Positions 33,044 to 43,600 of a stretch of DNA of 64,000 bases are shown piece by piece (position 1 is the first letter of the stretch; each line of letters begins with the position of its first letter). Both the position numbers and the translations under genes were made by a program. Source of the stretch: Bacteroidales bacterium (GTDB lineage Bacteria > Bacteroidota > Bacteroidia > Bacteroidales > UBA932); assembly GCA_024398125.1 (NCBI GenBank), contig JAKSJO010000006.1:29102-93101 (forward strand), given 5' to 3'. The notes beneath the pieces were generated by a model that was given only the letters and a program-made list of their open reading frames with translations, made no database searches and was not told the DNA's origin.

Positions 33044-33715
33044 TTATGGTGCAACAACTGCGAATACGCCCCAACCGCAGAAGACAATCAAAGACGCCAG
33101 CTTGACAAACAGGCTTGGAGATTTCTTTGAAACGGCTTTCTGGATGATGGTGACAGGGATCTGAAGATCACCTGAGGCAACGATTACTGTTCCCTCTCTG
33201 CTATTCTTCATTCCGGGATCGATCACAAGCTCGCAACCGGATTCAGTCTTGACAGCCCTTATCCAGGCTTCAGGACTTACTACCGTATACTCGGAAGATG
33301 ATTCAATGTCAAGAAGAACTGTCACCGGATCGGCCTCAACACCATAGGTCATTGCCCCTGTGCGATGGTTTACCCTGAGAAAAGGAGCCGACATCTGGGA
33401 CAAGGCAATAGGAGCCATCCTTTCGGAATTAGAAACGCGTATGATGCAATCTCTCTGCTTTCCTGAATCATTGTATCCGATTACAAGATCGAAAGATGTC
33501 CGGGTCTTGTTCTCGACAACGCACCATGAAGATGTGGTAGTGACAGAATAGTCATCTGAAGACTCAACATTTACAGTGATCAATGTGTCGCGGCAGGCCA
33601 GGTCAGCAAAGAAGCCATCCTCGCTGCCATTGATTCTAAGAAAAGAATCGGCACTCTGTGCCGACAACGATATAGCAATCGTCAGAAAAGAAAGGATTGA
33701 AAACAGTTTTTTCAT
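33044..33715 (-). CDS. Exported protein with two BACON-like domains and a C-terminal membrane tail
   Basis: The 223-aa protein begins with a signal peptide (MKKLFSILSFLTIAISLSA). Two BACON-like (Bacteroidetes-associated carbohydrate-binding often N-terminal) units follow, each with a Trp-centred start and an Ile/Val-Gln end: about residues 45-105 (SSWCVVENKT to IALSQMS) and about 125-190 (EAWIRAVKTES to VTIIQKA). The last 22 residues are hydrophobic (LFVKLASLIVFCGWGVFAVV), a likely membrane anchor. No catalytic domain is attached, unlike most BACON proteins. Function unknown. Confidence 0.72.
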   Translation of the reverse strand: MKKLFSILSFLTIAISLSAQSADSFLRINGSEDGFFADLACRDTLITVNVESSDDYSVTTTSSWCVVENKTRTSFDLVIGYNDSGKQRDCIIRVSNSERMAPIALSQMSAPFLRVNHRTGAMTYGVEADPVTVLLDIESSSEYTVVSPEAWIRAVKTESGCELVIDPGMKNSREGTVIVASGDLQIPVTIIQKAVSKKSPSLFVKLASLIVFCGWGVFAVVAP

Positions 33716-33740
33716 TCGAATGAAATGATATTGATATCGG

Positions 33741-33748
33741 CAAAAATA
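33741..33748 (-). promoter_or_regulatory. -7 promoter element (TATTTTTG) for the BACON protein gene
   Basis: TAnnTTTG match on the minus strand, 25 nt before the ATG at 33715. Confidence 0.62.
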
Positions 33749-33803
33749 GACAAATTGTTTCGATGATGCTTAGATGCACCACTGAATTCGCAATGGAAAT
33801 TGG

Positions 33804-33811
33804 TATATTTG
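33804..33811 (+). promoter_or_regulatory. -7 promoter element (TATATTTG) for the DUF2130 gene
   Basis: Exact match on the plus strand, 33 nt before the ATG at 33845. It overlaps the longer in-frame start at 33800, which is therefore excluded. Confidence 0.68.
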
Positions 33812-33844
33812 ATGAGAAAACCAAGAATAAGCTCCAAACGAGAT

Positions 33845-35191
33845 ATGAAAGAAATCAAATGCCCACACTGCAACACGGTATTTTCTATTGACGAATCCGA
33901 ATACGCCGAGCTTCTCAGCCAGGTGAAAAACGATTCGTTCAATGATGAATTGAATCGCCGCATCGCAGAGATGCACAAGACGCACAAGGCCGAGCAAGAG
34001 GTCGCAATATCGGAGATCAGGCGTGACAACGACAAGACGGTTGCCGACAAAGATGCTAAAATACGCGAGCTTGAGCAGAAGATATCCAACATGGAGACCT
34101 CCGTCAAGACAGAGATTGCGCTCGCCGTAGCGAAGAAACAGGAAGAGCTTACAGAAAAGTACAGTAAAACCATTTCAGACAAGGATAACAGGATCAGCGA
34201 GCTTAACTCCAGAATTTCCCAGAACGATGCTGATAAGGAGATTGCCCTTATGAAGGCAGACAGGGAGGCCCAGACTGTACTCCAGCAGACCAAAGACCTG
34301 GCTCGTCAGGAGATTGAAAAGAAAAATACAGAAATCTCACGTCTCCAGAATGAGGCAGTCTTCCAAAAAGACCAGCATAAGCGTGAACTCGAAATGAAAG
34401 ACGAGGTCATCGCCCAGTACAAGGACTTCAAAGCCAAGCAATCCACCAAGGGCATCGGCGAATCTCTCGAGATCTATTGCAACAACCAGTTCGAACTCAT
34501 GGTTCACCCATATCTTCCTGAATCAGTGTTCGGCAAGGACAACGAGGTAATAGAGGGGACCAAGGGTGACTTTGTTTTCCGTGATTTCGTTGACGGCGTT
34601 GAATCCGTCTCGATCATGTTCGAGATGAAAAACGAGGCCGACGAAACTGCCGTCAAGCACAAGAACTCCGACTTTTTCAAGAAGCTTGATTCCGATCGCA
34701 ATAAGAAACACTGCGAGTATGCCGTTCTCGTCACCCTTTTGGAGCTAGACAACGACCTTTACAACAATGGAATCTATGCCGTTCCCGGATATGAGAAAAT
34801 GTTCGTGGTCCGTCCTCAGCAGTTCCTGACGATAATCTCGATTCTTGTCCAGACTGGCAGAAACAGTGTAAACGTCAGGCGTGAGTTGGAGGAGGCAAAG
34901 CACCGCGAGATTGACGTGACAAATTTCGAAAATGCGCTTCTGGATTTCAAAGACAAGTTTGGCAAGAACTACAGACTAGCAAGCGAGAAGTTCAACAAGG
35001 CCATAGAAGAGATCGACAAATCAATCGATCACCTTCAGAAGATAAAAGAAGCACTTCTGGGATCCGAGAACAATCTCCGCTTGGCAAATGACAAGGCTGA
35101 TGAGCTTACCATACGCAAACTCACCTATAAGAACCCTACTATGAGAGCCAAGTTCAACGAAGCGCGGACTGCCGAAGAAATAGAAGAGTAA
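33845..35191 (+). CDS. DUF2130 protein: zinc-ribbon, coiled coil, nuclease-like domain
   Basis: The 448-aa cytoplasmic protein starts with a short CPHCNTVF motif (half zinc ribbon) and continues with about 170 residues of coiled coil. It then enters the DUF2130 domain, which resembles restriction-like PD-(D/E)xK folds: GDFVFRDF supplies the Asp and MFEMKNEAD the E-x-K. The DNA-binding and RmuC-like resemblance is inference. A second helical stretch fills the C-terminus. Neighbours give no functional hint. Its real start follows the promoter. Confidence 0.82.
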   Translation: MKEIKCPHCNTVFSIDESEYAELLSQVKNDSFNDELNRRIAEMHKTHKAEQEVAISEIRRDNDKTVADKDAKIRELEQKISNMETSVKTEIALAVAKKQEELTEKYSKTISDKDNRISELNSRISQNDADKEIALMKADREAQTVLQQTKDLARQEIEKKNTEISRLQNEAVFQKDQHKRELEMKDEVIAQYKDFKAKQSTKGIGESLEIYCNNQFELMVHPYLPESVFGKDNEVIEGTKGDFVFRDFVDGVESVSIMFEMKNEADETAVKHKNSDFFKKLDSDRNKKHCEYAVLVTLLELDNDLYNNGIYAVPGYEKMFVVRPQQFLTIISILVQTGRNSVNVRRELEEAKHREIDVTNFENALLDFKDKFGKNYRLASEKFNKAIEEIDKSIDHLQKIKEALLGSENNLRLANDKADELTIRKLTYKNPTMRAKFNEARTAEEIEE

Positions 35192-35229
35192 AAAAGAAAC
35201 GTACGGACGTTGGTCCGTACGTTTCTTTT
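35192..35229. terminator. Bidirectional terminator, perfect 17-bp stem
   Basis: A GTTG tetraloop closes an uninterrupted 17-bp stem bounded by A4 and T4 runs, between the DUF2130 gene and the convergent GH3 gene. Confidence 0.93.
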
Positions 35230-35269
35230 ATAGATATCCGGCAACAATGCCAGAGATCGAGCAGTTAGA

Positions 35270-37885
35270 TTAGATCTCAACCTCGATAGCCTTGAGGTCA
35301 CAGTCGCGTGACGAGCTGCCGTAGAGAATCTGATACTTGCCGTGCTTGAGAGCAAGTCCGTCGATTGACTCCTCGTAGAAGTCGAATGCGTCCGGGCTGA
35401 GAGCAACGGTAACGTTGGCAGTCTGGCCTGCAGCGACATTGACTCTCTGGAAGCCCTTGAGGGACTTGATAGGAGCACCTGGATCATCCATAGCCTTTAC
35501 ATAAACCTGAACAACCTCGTCACCATCGCGGTCACCGGTGTTGGTGACAGGAACGGTAAGGGTCATGTTCTTTGCCTTGCCGGCAACCTTACCCTCGCCA
35601 TAGCTGAAGCTGGTGTAGCTGAGGCCATAACCGAATGCGTACAGAGGCTCGCCCTGGAAGTAACGGTATGTTCTGTTGGTAAGAGTGTAGTCCTGGAAGT
35701 CAGGAAGCTGCTCGGTTGAAGCGTAGAATGTAACAGGGAGACGGCCTGCAGGGTTGTAGTCACCGAAGATGACGTCAGCCACAGCCTTACCGCAAGCCTG
35801 ACCACCGTACCATGCCTGTACGAGTGCGTCGTACTTGTCCTCAACATTTCCGAATGCGATTGCACTGCCTGAAACATTTACGAGAACGACTGGCTTGCCG
35901 GTAGCGTCCATTGCAGCAAGAAGCTCCTGCTGAACCTCTGGAAGCTCGATGTATGAGCGGTCGTGACCCTCACCCTCGATATCTGATGAGATACCGCTTA
36001 CCATGATGATGACGTCAGCATCCTTGACATTGTTTACAACTGATGCGAAGTCAACACCTCTGCGGCTCATGAGGTCGAATGAGAACGATGCAGACTTAGC
36101 CTCTGGCTGAGCGAGCTCGATTGAAACCTCGTAGGTCTGGCCTGCAACTACAGGGAAAGTGGTTGGAGCCATGCCTCTGCCGAACATGCCGAAGCCGAAA
36201 CGTCCGCGTGGAGCCTCAGCCTGCTCGGCGATGGTCTTGCCGTTTACACTGAAGTTGTACTTGCCGCTGCCGCGTACCTGGTAGATCATGTCACCGGTAT
36301 AGTCTGCGGTGAAGGTTCCGCTGTACTTTGCAGAGAAGTCGGTAAGGTTGAGACCCTCCTCCCATGCGCAATCCTCGTGTGCGAGGGCTGGAGAAGTGGT
36401 ATTGAGAGAGAGAGGCTCGTTGTAGTTTGCAGTTGCAACGACGCTGCCGCTGTACTCGGTGTTGTTGTAGTACTCTGCGTGGAGACCTGCGCCACCGTTC
36501 ATCTCTGTGATGTAGTGCTTGGTGATGTATGGGTCAGCAAGGTCGCAACCCTTCTCGAATACAACCTCAGCTGAAGGAGCTGCTGCGCGAATAGCCTCGA
36601 CGATGGTCTGCTTGTTTGCAGCGGTAGGATAACCGTTGTAGTTTCCAAGGATAACTCTTGCATCGTCAGCGTTAGGACCTACTACAGCGATCTTGACGCC
36701 TGACTTCTTGAGAGGAAGAACTGAATTCTCGTTCTTGAGGAGAACGACAGCCTCGTGAGCGGCCTTGTCTGCAAGAGCGGTGTGCTCAGGGCTGCTGAGG
36801 GTCTCGAGTCCGAGGTTTGCCCAAGGAAGCTTTTCAGCTGGATCGAACATACCGAGCTGGAAACGGGCCTTGAGGATACGGCGTACGTTGACATCGATGT
36901 CAGCTTCGGTGATGAGGCCCTTCTCGAGTGACTCGGTAAGTGACTTGTAGCTGGTACCGCACTCAACGTCGGTTCCTGAGAGAACTGCGTCAGCTGATGC
37001 AGAAGCAGCATCCTCATGGGTTCCATGGTTTCTAGGATTGTAGAAGTCGCCGATGGCGCCGCAGTCAGAAACTACGAGACCGTTGAATCCCCACTTGTTG
37101 CGGAGAATGTCGACGAGAAGACGGTCGCTGCCGCAGCAAGGGTCGCCCTCATATCTGTGGTATGCACACATGACCTCCTGGACATTGCCGTCCTGGACGA
37201 GAGTCTGGAATGCAGGAAGATAGGTCTCCCAAAGGTCTCTCATAGGAACAGTCACATCGAACTGATGACGGAGTGGCTCCGGACCGCTGTGAACTGCATA
37301 GTGCTTTGCGCAGGCGTGGAGCTTGAGATACTTCTTGTCAGTTCCCTGCATTGCCTTTACGGTCTGTGCACCCATGACAGAGTTGAGGTATGGATCCTCA
37401 CCTGGAGTCTCCTGGCCACGTCCCCATCTAGGATCGCGGAAAATGTTGACATTAGGGCACCAGAAAGAAAGGCCCTGATGCCAGATGCTACCGTTAGGCT
37501 CGTTTACACCAAGTACATGGTGGTCGGTGGTGTTCCATACTGCACGTGCCTCGTCTGAGACAGCTGTGTAGATGTCATACTGCTGGTCAGCATCGAAGGT
37601 CGCAGCGAGGGCGATTACCTGTGGGAACACGGTAACGTCATCGTAGCAGATACCATGACAGGCCTCGTTCCACCAGTTATAGGCAGGGAGATCGAGTCTA
37701 TCGACTGAAACTGAGCCGTTCATCATGAGTCCGATCTTCTCCTCAGGAGTAAGCAGAGAAAGCAGGTTCTCCACTCTCTTGTCTACAGAGAGATTTGGAT
37801 TCAGGTACGGATAATCATAGTGCTTGCATCCGGCAATCATAAGTGATGCTGCAAGGATGCTTGAACATAATAGTACTTTACGCAT
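35270..37885 (-). CDS. GH3 lipoprotein with PA14 insert (beta-xylosidase/beta-glucosidase-like)
   Basis: The 871-aa lipoprotein (lipobox LMIAGC, C20) is a GH3 hydrolase of the beta-xylosidase branch, shown by YNWWNEACHG near residue 70. The GH3 barrel has KHYAVHSGPE and the nucleophile Asp in LVVSDCGAIGDF. The alpha/beta domain (AVVLLKNENSVLPL) is interrupted by a PA14-like domain at about residues 460-610 (HAEYYNNTEYSGSVV, ADYTGDMIYQVRGSGKY), a carbohydrate-recognition insert seen in some GH3 enzymes. The C-terminal domain is fibronectin-like (GDEVVQVYVKAMDD). It probably trims beta-linked xylose or glucose oligomers at the outer membrane. No SusC/D pair is adjacent. Confidence 0.9.
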   Translation of the reverse strand: MRKVLLCSSILAASLMIAGCKHYDYPYLNPNLSVDKRVENLLSLLTPEEKIGLMMNGSVSVDRLDLPAYNWWNEACHGICYDDVTVFPQVIALAATFDADQQYDIYTAVSDEARAVWNTTDHHVLGVNEPNGSIWHQGLSFWCPNVNIFRDPRWGRGQETPGEDPYLNSVMGAQTVKAMQGTDKKYLKLHACAKHYAVHSGPEPLRHQFDVTVPMRDLWETYLPAFQTLVQDGNVQEVMCAYHRYEGDPCCGSDRLLVDILRNKWGFNGLVVSDCGAIGDFYNPRNHGTHEDAASASADAVLSGTDVECGTSYKSLTESLEKGLITEADIDVNVRRILKARFQLGMFDPAEKLPWANLGLETLSSPEHTALADKAAHEAVVLLKNENSVLPLKKSGVKIAVVGPNADDARVILGNYNGYPTAANKQTIVEAIRAAAPSAEVVFEKGCDLADPYITKHYITEMNGGAGLHAEYYNNTEYSGSVVATANYNEPLSLNTTSPALAHEDCAWEEGLNLTDFSAKYSGTFTADYTGDMIYQVRGSGKYNFSVNGKTIAEQAEAPRGRFGFGMFGRGMAPTTFPVVAGQTYEVSIELAQPEAKSASFSFDLMSRRGVDFASVVNNVKDADVIIMVSGISSDIEGEGHDRSYIELPEVQQELLAAMDATGKPVVLVNVSGSAIAFGNVEDKYDALVQAWYGGQACGKAVADVIFGDYNPAGRLPVTFYASTEQLPDFQDYTLTNRTYRYFQGEPLYAFGYGLSYTSFSYGEGKVAGKAKNMTLTVPVTNTGDRDGDEVVQVYVKAMDDPGAPIKSLKGFQRVNVAAGQTANVTVALSPDAFDFYEESIDGLALKHGKYQILYGSSSRDCDLKAIEVEI

Positions 37886-37935
37886 ATATTGGATATTAGA
37901 ATCTCATGGTAAAAAGGCCGGTTTTCGACCAATTT

Positions 37936-37943
37936 CAAAGTTA
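37936..37943 (-). promoter_or_regulatory. -7 promoter element (TAACTTTG) for the PA14-GH3 gene
   Basis: Exact match on the minus strand, 50 nt before the ATG at 37885. Only five bases separate it from the opposing -7 element of the next gene. Confidence 0.65.
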
Positions 37944-37948
37944 GGGTT

Positions 37949-37956
37949 TATTTTTG
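37949..37956 (+). promoter_or_regulatory. -7 promoter element (TATTTTTG) for the flavoprotein gene
   Basis: TAnnTTTG match on the plus strand, 36 nt before the ATG at 37993. Confidence 0.6.
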
Positions 37957-37992
37957 TATTTTTACATCTTCTAATTGATAAAACACATTGTA

Positions 37993-39357
37993 ATGGAAGC
38001 TTGTAAGGAAATAAACGAAAGCTATACACTCGCTGAAGCCGTCAAGGAAGCTCAGCGTTGCCTGCGATGCAAGGTTCCTCAGTGCAAGGCAGCCTGCCCT
38101 ATCAGCAACGATATCCCTGACTGGATCCACGAGCTCAAGATGGGCAACTTCGGAAATGCAATTCATATAATCAGATCAAAAAGCAATCTTCCTGCCGTAT
38201 GCGGAAGAGTATGTGCGCATGAGAGACAGTGCGAAGGAGCATGCGTCCTCAACAAGACAGGGAAGCACATCAACATTGGCAAGTTGGAGAGGTTCGTGGC
38301 AGATTTTGATGCCGAAGCAGAACTCACTCATTTCGATATTCCCCCGAAAACAAGGGGCAGGGTTGCTGTCATCGGTGCCGGACCTGCAGGAATCACAGTA
38401 GCCGGAGACCTCTCTAGAAATGGTTTCCAGGTCGATGTATTCGAGATCGAGTCCCAGGCCGGAGGCATGCTGATGTACGGAATCCCAGACTATCGCCTTC
38501 CAAAGGATGTGGTCCTGAGAGAGGCGAAGCATCTGGAAGTCCTCGGTGTAAACTTCCTGTTCAACAGACATATCGGAATCGACTTCACGATTGACGACCT
38601 GCTCGAAAAAGGATATGACGCAGTATTCCTCGGCATCGGTTCCGGCAAGCCTCGCGTCCTTGACATTCCTGTGACCAAGAGCGGCAGCACTGAAACATCG
38701 AACAGCCCTGACAGCAAGGATGTGATCCTTGCGACACATTTTCTCAGGAAAGTTCAACTCTGCCACGAAGGCCTCATCGAGCGTGAGGAACTCAATATCA
38801 ACGATGGCGACAAGGTACTCGTCATAGGCTGTGGAAACACCGCCATCGATGCGGCCAGATCCGCAGTCAGAATTGGAGCAAGGACAGTGGACATCGTATA
38901 CCACCGAGACATCGACAGGATGGCTGCGCTGAGATCAGAGTATGAGGATGCCTTGAGTGAAGGAGTAAGATTCAACTGGAATGCGTCAGTTGTGGAGGTT
39001 CATACTGACAGTAACGATAACATGTACGAGGCCGTCGTTGAAATCAAAGATGGCGAGAATGTCACAAGAACGGTCTACCCTGCCCACAAGATACTGATGG
39101 CTGTCGGCGCAAGACCGTCTACCAGAATTCCAAACACAACACATGGTATCGAAGTGGATGAAAAGGGATTCATAATCACCCAGCAGATGCCTTATGGCAT
39201 GACGACCAGAAAGGGTGTCTTTGCTGGAGGAGACGTCGCAAACAGACAGGCGACTGTCGTGCACGCCATGGCTGATGCCAAGAAGGTCGCTGAAGGCATC
39301 ATCCAATACATCGACGCGATGAGACTTATGAAAATAATAGAGGGATCCAACAGCTAG
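37993..39357 (+). CDS. gltA: NADPH-dependent glutamate-synthase-type flavoprotein (GltD/GltA-like)
   Basis: The 454-aa oxidoreductase has an N-terminal cluster-binding region (CLRCKVPQCKAACPISNDIP and GRVCAHERQCEGACV) that holds two [4Fe-4S] centres. Next come the FAD Rossmann motif VIGAGPAGITVAGDLSRNG near residue 135 and the NADPH motif VIGCGNTAIDAARSAVRIGA near residue 280, ending with GVFAGGDVA. This is the small subunit of glutamate synthase, homotetrameric GltA, or the NfnB family. The large glutamate-synthase subunit and NfnA are not next to it, so the electron acceptor remains open. The ATG at 37993 follows the promoter. Confidence 0.88.
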   Translation: MEACKEINESYTLAEAVKEAQRCLRCKVPQCKAACPISNDIPDWIHELKMGNFGNAIHIIRSKSNLPAVCGRVCAHERQCEGACVLNKTGKHINIGKLERFVADFDAEAELTHFDIPPKTRGRVAVIGAGPAGITVAGDLSRNGFQVDVFEIESQAGGMLMYGIPDYRLPKDVVLREAKHLEVLGVNFLFNRHIGIDFTIDDLLEKGYDAVFLGIGSGKPRVLDIPVTKSGSTETSNSPDSKDVILATHFLRKVQLCHEGLIEREELNINDGDKVLVIGCGNTAIDAARSAVRIGARTVDIVYHRDIDRMAALRSEYEDALSEGVRFNWNASVVEVHTDSNDNMYEAVVEIKDGENVTRTVYPAHKILMAVGARPSTRIPNTTHGIEVDEKGFIITQQMPYGMTTRKGVFAGGDVANRQATVVHAMADAKKVAEGIIQYIDAMRLMKIIEGSNS

Positions 39358-39366
39358 GATCCCTCT
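39339..39366 (+). terminator. Terminator overlapping the flavoprotein stop codon
   Basis: A 10-bp stem (AGAGGGATCC with GGATCCCTCT) has the TAG stop codon in its loop and is followed by TTTCTGTTT. It also faces the convergent TolC gene. Confidence 0.8.
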
Positions 39367-39372
39367 TTCTGT

Positions 39373-40608
39373 TTATCGTCCGATTGCGCGGTTGAGCATC
39401 ACGATGCTTTCGTAATAGCTGCATTCGGCCTCGATGCATGCCTCCATGATTTCGTTGTAGGTCTGGCGGGCCGCCAGAAGCTCGATGAGGCTGACGTCAC
39501 CTTTCTGGTAGGCGCTGGTCCTCTTTGCAAGGATGCTCTCGGCGCTGTCGACTATCTCGTCGCTGTATGCCCTCCTGACTTCCTTTGCAGCCAGGTACGA
39601 GTTGTATGCCTGCGACACCTCGGTCATGACCTGAGCCCTGGCAGCCTCGTAATAGGACTTCATCTGTGCCGATTCCGCTTTGGCGGCAACCACCTCTCCC
39701 CTGTTCAACGAAGAGAATTTGAGAGGGATGGTCACACCTACCGTCAGCCCCTTGAACGCCGGTGCCGGTGCGATCTCGTTTCTTACCTCGGTATTGAGTG
39801 AATATCCCAGCGACAATCCAAGATCGAGAGCCCTGGACGCCTTGACAAGCGCCAGGTTGTTCTCGGAGAGGGTATGGGACAGTTCCGCGGCGCGGAGATC
39901 AGAACGTTCCATGTCCGCAATGTCATAGAGTTCAGATTCCGAGAAGATGATGTCACTGTATGGCAGGGCATCTTCAGAGAGGTCGCCTACAGGCATGCCG
40001 CCTGCCATGAGACTGAGATCGCGGAGTGCATTCCTGTACTCGGAACGAAGAGTCATAAGTTCTCCGACCATAGCCCTTGCCTCAAGCGCAGACTGAGCCG
40101 CATCGGTTGCACTGATGTCTCCCAGACTGAACCGCAGGGAATCGCTCTGGGCAATCTTCTTCATCGCGGTCATCTGATCCTCCATGAGGCGGCATTGCTG
40201 GCGGAGCTTCCATGCCTCGGCCCATGCGAGCGATGCGTCTGCGCGAAGCTGGCACATGTAGTCGTTGAGAGAAGCTTCAGTCATTTCCTTCTCGCTCTTT
40301 GCGACGTTGATGCGAGCCTTTCTCGCTCCCGCAAGATTGACATCATAGCCAAGTTCGAAATCGAGATTCTGGCCCATCATGAGGACTTTGTCCTGGTTGT
40401 TGCCGTATGAAATCGAGAGCTCCGGATCATTGAATACCTTGGCGGCTCTAAGGTTCGCGTCAGCGATGTCCAGACTGTATTTTTCCGCAATCGCGGAAAC
40501 ATTGTCCCGCGCCACGGCCCTGATATACTCGTCGAATGTGACGCTCTGAGCCATCAGCCCTGCCGGAATGAGGGCAAGGATTATCGACAGTATCTTAGAA
40601 TTCATCAT
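39373..40608 (-). CDS. Outer-membrane efflux protein, TolC family (CusC/CzcC-like)
   Basis: The 411-aa protein has a signal peptide (MMNSKILSIILALIPAGLMAQ) and the two long helical repeats of TolC-type channels. The repeats are marked by the pattern LRAAKVFNDPELSISYGNN, ASLAWAEAWKLRQQ and their counterparts LALVKASRALDLGLSLGY and VSQAYNSYLAAKEVRRAY, ending with GDVSLIELLAARQTYNEI. It would form the trimeric outer-membrane exit duct for the pump. Its first 14 nt overlap the end of the RND pump gene, so it is the last gene of the efflux operon. Confidence 0.93.
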   Translation of the reverse strand: MMNSKILSIILALIPAGLMAQSVTFDEYIRAVARDNVSAIAEKYSLDIADANLRAAKVFNDPELSISYGNNQDKVLMMGQNLDFELGYDVNLAGARKARINVAKSEKEMTEASLNDYMCQLRADASLAWAEAWKLRQQCRLMEDQMTAMKKIAQSDSLRFSLGDISATDAAQSALEARAMVGELMTLRSEYRNALRDLSLMAGGMPVGDLSEDALPYSDIIFSESELYDIADMERSDLRAAELSHTLSENNLALVKASRALDLGLSLGYSLNTEVRNEIAPAPAFKGLTVGVTIPLKFSSLNRGEVVAAKAESAQMKSYYEAARAQVMTEVSQAYNSYLAAKEVRRAYSDEIVDSAESILAKRTSAYQKGDVSLIELLAARQTYNEIMEACIEAECSYYESIVMLNRAIGR

Positions 40609-43600
40609 TGTTGTCAGTTTTTGGTTTGTTTTCCTCTCGCTGCTCTATCTTGTAATAAAGGGTTGGAAGGATGAAGAGGGTGATCACGGTAGAGAAAAGA
40701 AGGCCATATACGATCACGGTCGCAAGCGGTCTCTGGACATCGGAGCCGACACCGGTCGCCATCGACGCAGGAAGGAGGCCAAGGATGGCAACCATTGCCG
40801 TCATAAGCACGGGACGGAGTCTATGAGAGGCTCCGCTGACCACAGCCTTGTCCAGCGGACGTCCATCCTTCCTGATGTCATTGATATGTGAAATCATGAT
40901 GACTCCGTTCTGGATGGTAAGGCCGAAGAGCGCGATGAAGCCGACGGCCGATGAAACGTTGAAGGTCATGCCTCTTACTGTAAGAGCCGCAAGTCCTCCG
41001 ATAAGGGACAAAGGCAGCATGCAGATGAGAAGCCCCGCCTGGCGGAACTGTCCGAAAGCAGCGTAAAGGAGTAGGAACATGATGGCGAGAACGAACGGAA
41101 TGATGACTGCAAGCCTCTTGTATGCTCTGTTCTGGTTCTCGAACTGACCGTCCCACCTGATCTGGTTCCTGGTATGGTCATAGCTGACAAGCTGGTCGAT
41201 CTGCTGTTGGGCGTCCGCAAGGAATGAACTGAGGTCACGTCCACGGAGGTTCAGACGGATGGTGAGGTGTCTCTTGTTCATCTCGCGCGCGATCGAGCTT
41301 GCTCCAAGGGCGGTTTCGATTGTTGCAACCGAAGACAGCGGAATGCTGATTCCGTTTGACGACGTCACCATCAGGGCGCCTATACTCTCCGGTGTATCTC
41401 GAACCTCTTCTTTGAAACGGCATGTGATGTCATACACCTTGCTGCCGATGAACACCTGTGACACCGCCTTTCCACCGATTGCGACCTCAATGAGATCTGC
41501 GACGTCAGAAACATTCACGCCATACTGTGCGACCTTGTCTCTGTCCACCTTTATCCTGAGCTGCGGAAGCGGCGGTTCCTGGTCGATGACACAGTCAGCG
41601 GCGCCGTCGATGGAACGAACGACTGCAAGCACCTTCTCGGCAAGATGGCGTGTCTCGGTAAGGTCTTCGCCATAGACCTTTACAGCCAGGTCACTGTGCG
41701 ATCCTGCCATCTGGTCCATGACCATGTCGATGATAGGCTGCGAGAAGCCGACCTTGTATCCGGGCATCTCGGCGATTGCGTCAGACATGTCTGCGACAAG
41801 ATTTTCCTTTGTTCGGCCTCTCTTCCACTGCTTGTATGGCTTGAGACCAACGCCGCACTCGATGTGAGACGGCGAGAAAGCTTCCGTTCCCTCGTCATCA
41901 CGGCCAACCTGCGTCATCACATATGACACCTCAGGAAACTCCTTCAGTTTGTCGCGGAGAGCGTCGGCCATGACTGCAGAACGTTCAAGGGAGATTCCGG
42001 GAGGCGTCTGGACCTGGATCCAGATACCACCCTCGTCGAGTGTCGGAAGGAAGTCCTTGCCGACGGCAACAACCAGTCCTGCAACGATTGCAAGAATCAC
42101 GGGAATGCTTGTGAATACATATCTTGAGTTGCTGATGCTGTTCTCGGTAACTGTCTTGTATTTCTCAGTCAGAGTTTCGATGAACCTGTTGCGGAAAACC
42201 TTCTGCGGCTTCTTGTAAAGGGCGTACCCCATTCCCGGGATGAGTATGAGCGCAACGGCAAGAGCTCCTGCAAGGGCATAGCCGACCGTGAACGCCATAG
42301 GTGTGAAAAGCTTCTTCTCGATTCTCTCGAATGCGAACAGAGGCATGTATGCCACGATGATGATGGTTGTGGAGAAAAAGATAGGCTTTGCGACCTTTGC
42401 AATCCTATCAACGATATCTCTGCCTGCAAGTGGAAGTTCAGGATGGTCTTCCCTCTTTTTGAGGATGGTTTCCATCATCACGATAGCTCCATCCACGAGG
42501 ATTCCGAAGTCAATGGCTCCAAGCGACAGAAGGTTCGCAGGTATGCCTGTAAGCTTCATCATGATGAAAGCGACGAGAAGCGATATCGGAATGGTGATCG
42601 CCACGAGAAGCGCGCTGCGAGGGCTCCTGAGGAAAATCAGGAGAACAGCTATGACGAGAAGCATACCGAAGAGAAGCGTATGCGCCACAGTATGCAGTGT
42701 GGTGTTCACAAGGTCTGTTCGGTCAAGGAAAGGATAAATCTTCACGCCGGAAGGAAGGACATCGGAATTCATGTCATCCACCGCTTCATGAATCTTCTCA
42801 AGCACCTCGGAAGGATTCTGGTATCTAAGGATCTGCACGATGCCTTCGACACCGTCCTTGTAGTCATAGTCATCGTTAAGGAAGCCCAGGATACCCTTGC
42901 GTTCCAGATTGCCATATCGGAGAGTTCCTAGATCGCTTAGAAGCACAGGTGCCGAGCTCTCATTCTTGACAACGATGTTGCCCATGTCGGAAAGATCCGC
43001 GATAAGGCCTTCCCCTCTTACCACATAGCTCTGGTCGCCACGGGTCAACATGCTGCCGCCTGCGTTGGAGTTGTTCAGTTCGATGGATTCCTCTACCTCG
43101 GCAAGGGATACTCCGTACTTCTGGAGCATGTCAGGATCAAGTTCAAGCTGGAACTGGGTTGTAATGCCTCCATAGTTGCTGACATCCGCCACACCGGAAA
43201 TCTGCTTGAGTCTTGGAATCACTTCCCACTTGTTGATGTCGGTAAGTTCCCTGAGGCTGTGGTTTTCGCTTACGAGTATATATCTGAATACCTCTCCGGT
43301 TGGAGAAGTCAAAGGGTTGAGCTCCGGGACGGCATCATAAGGGAGATCCACGTCGCCGATGCACTCCCTCACTCTCTGGCGAGCCCAGTAGTCTTCAGTA
43401 CCGTCCTTGAAGACGAGCATGATGGTCGATATGCCGAAGGTATTGTTGCTTCTCATCATCTCCAGCGAAGGGATTCCATTGAGTGCCCTCTCGAGAGGAA
43501 TGGTTACCTGCTGCTCCATTTCTTCCGCCGCAAGCCCTGGGACCTGGGTCACAACCTGGACCGTGACGTCGGCGATATCCGGATAGGCATCGATTGAAAG

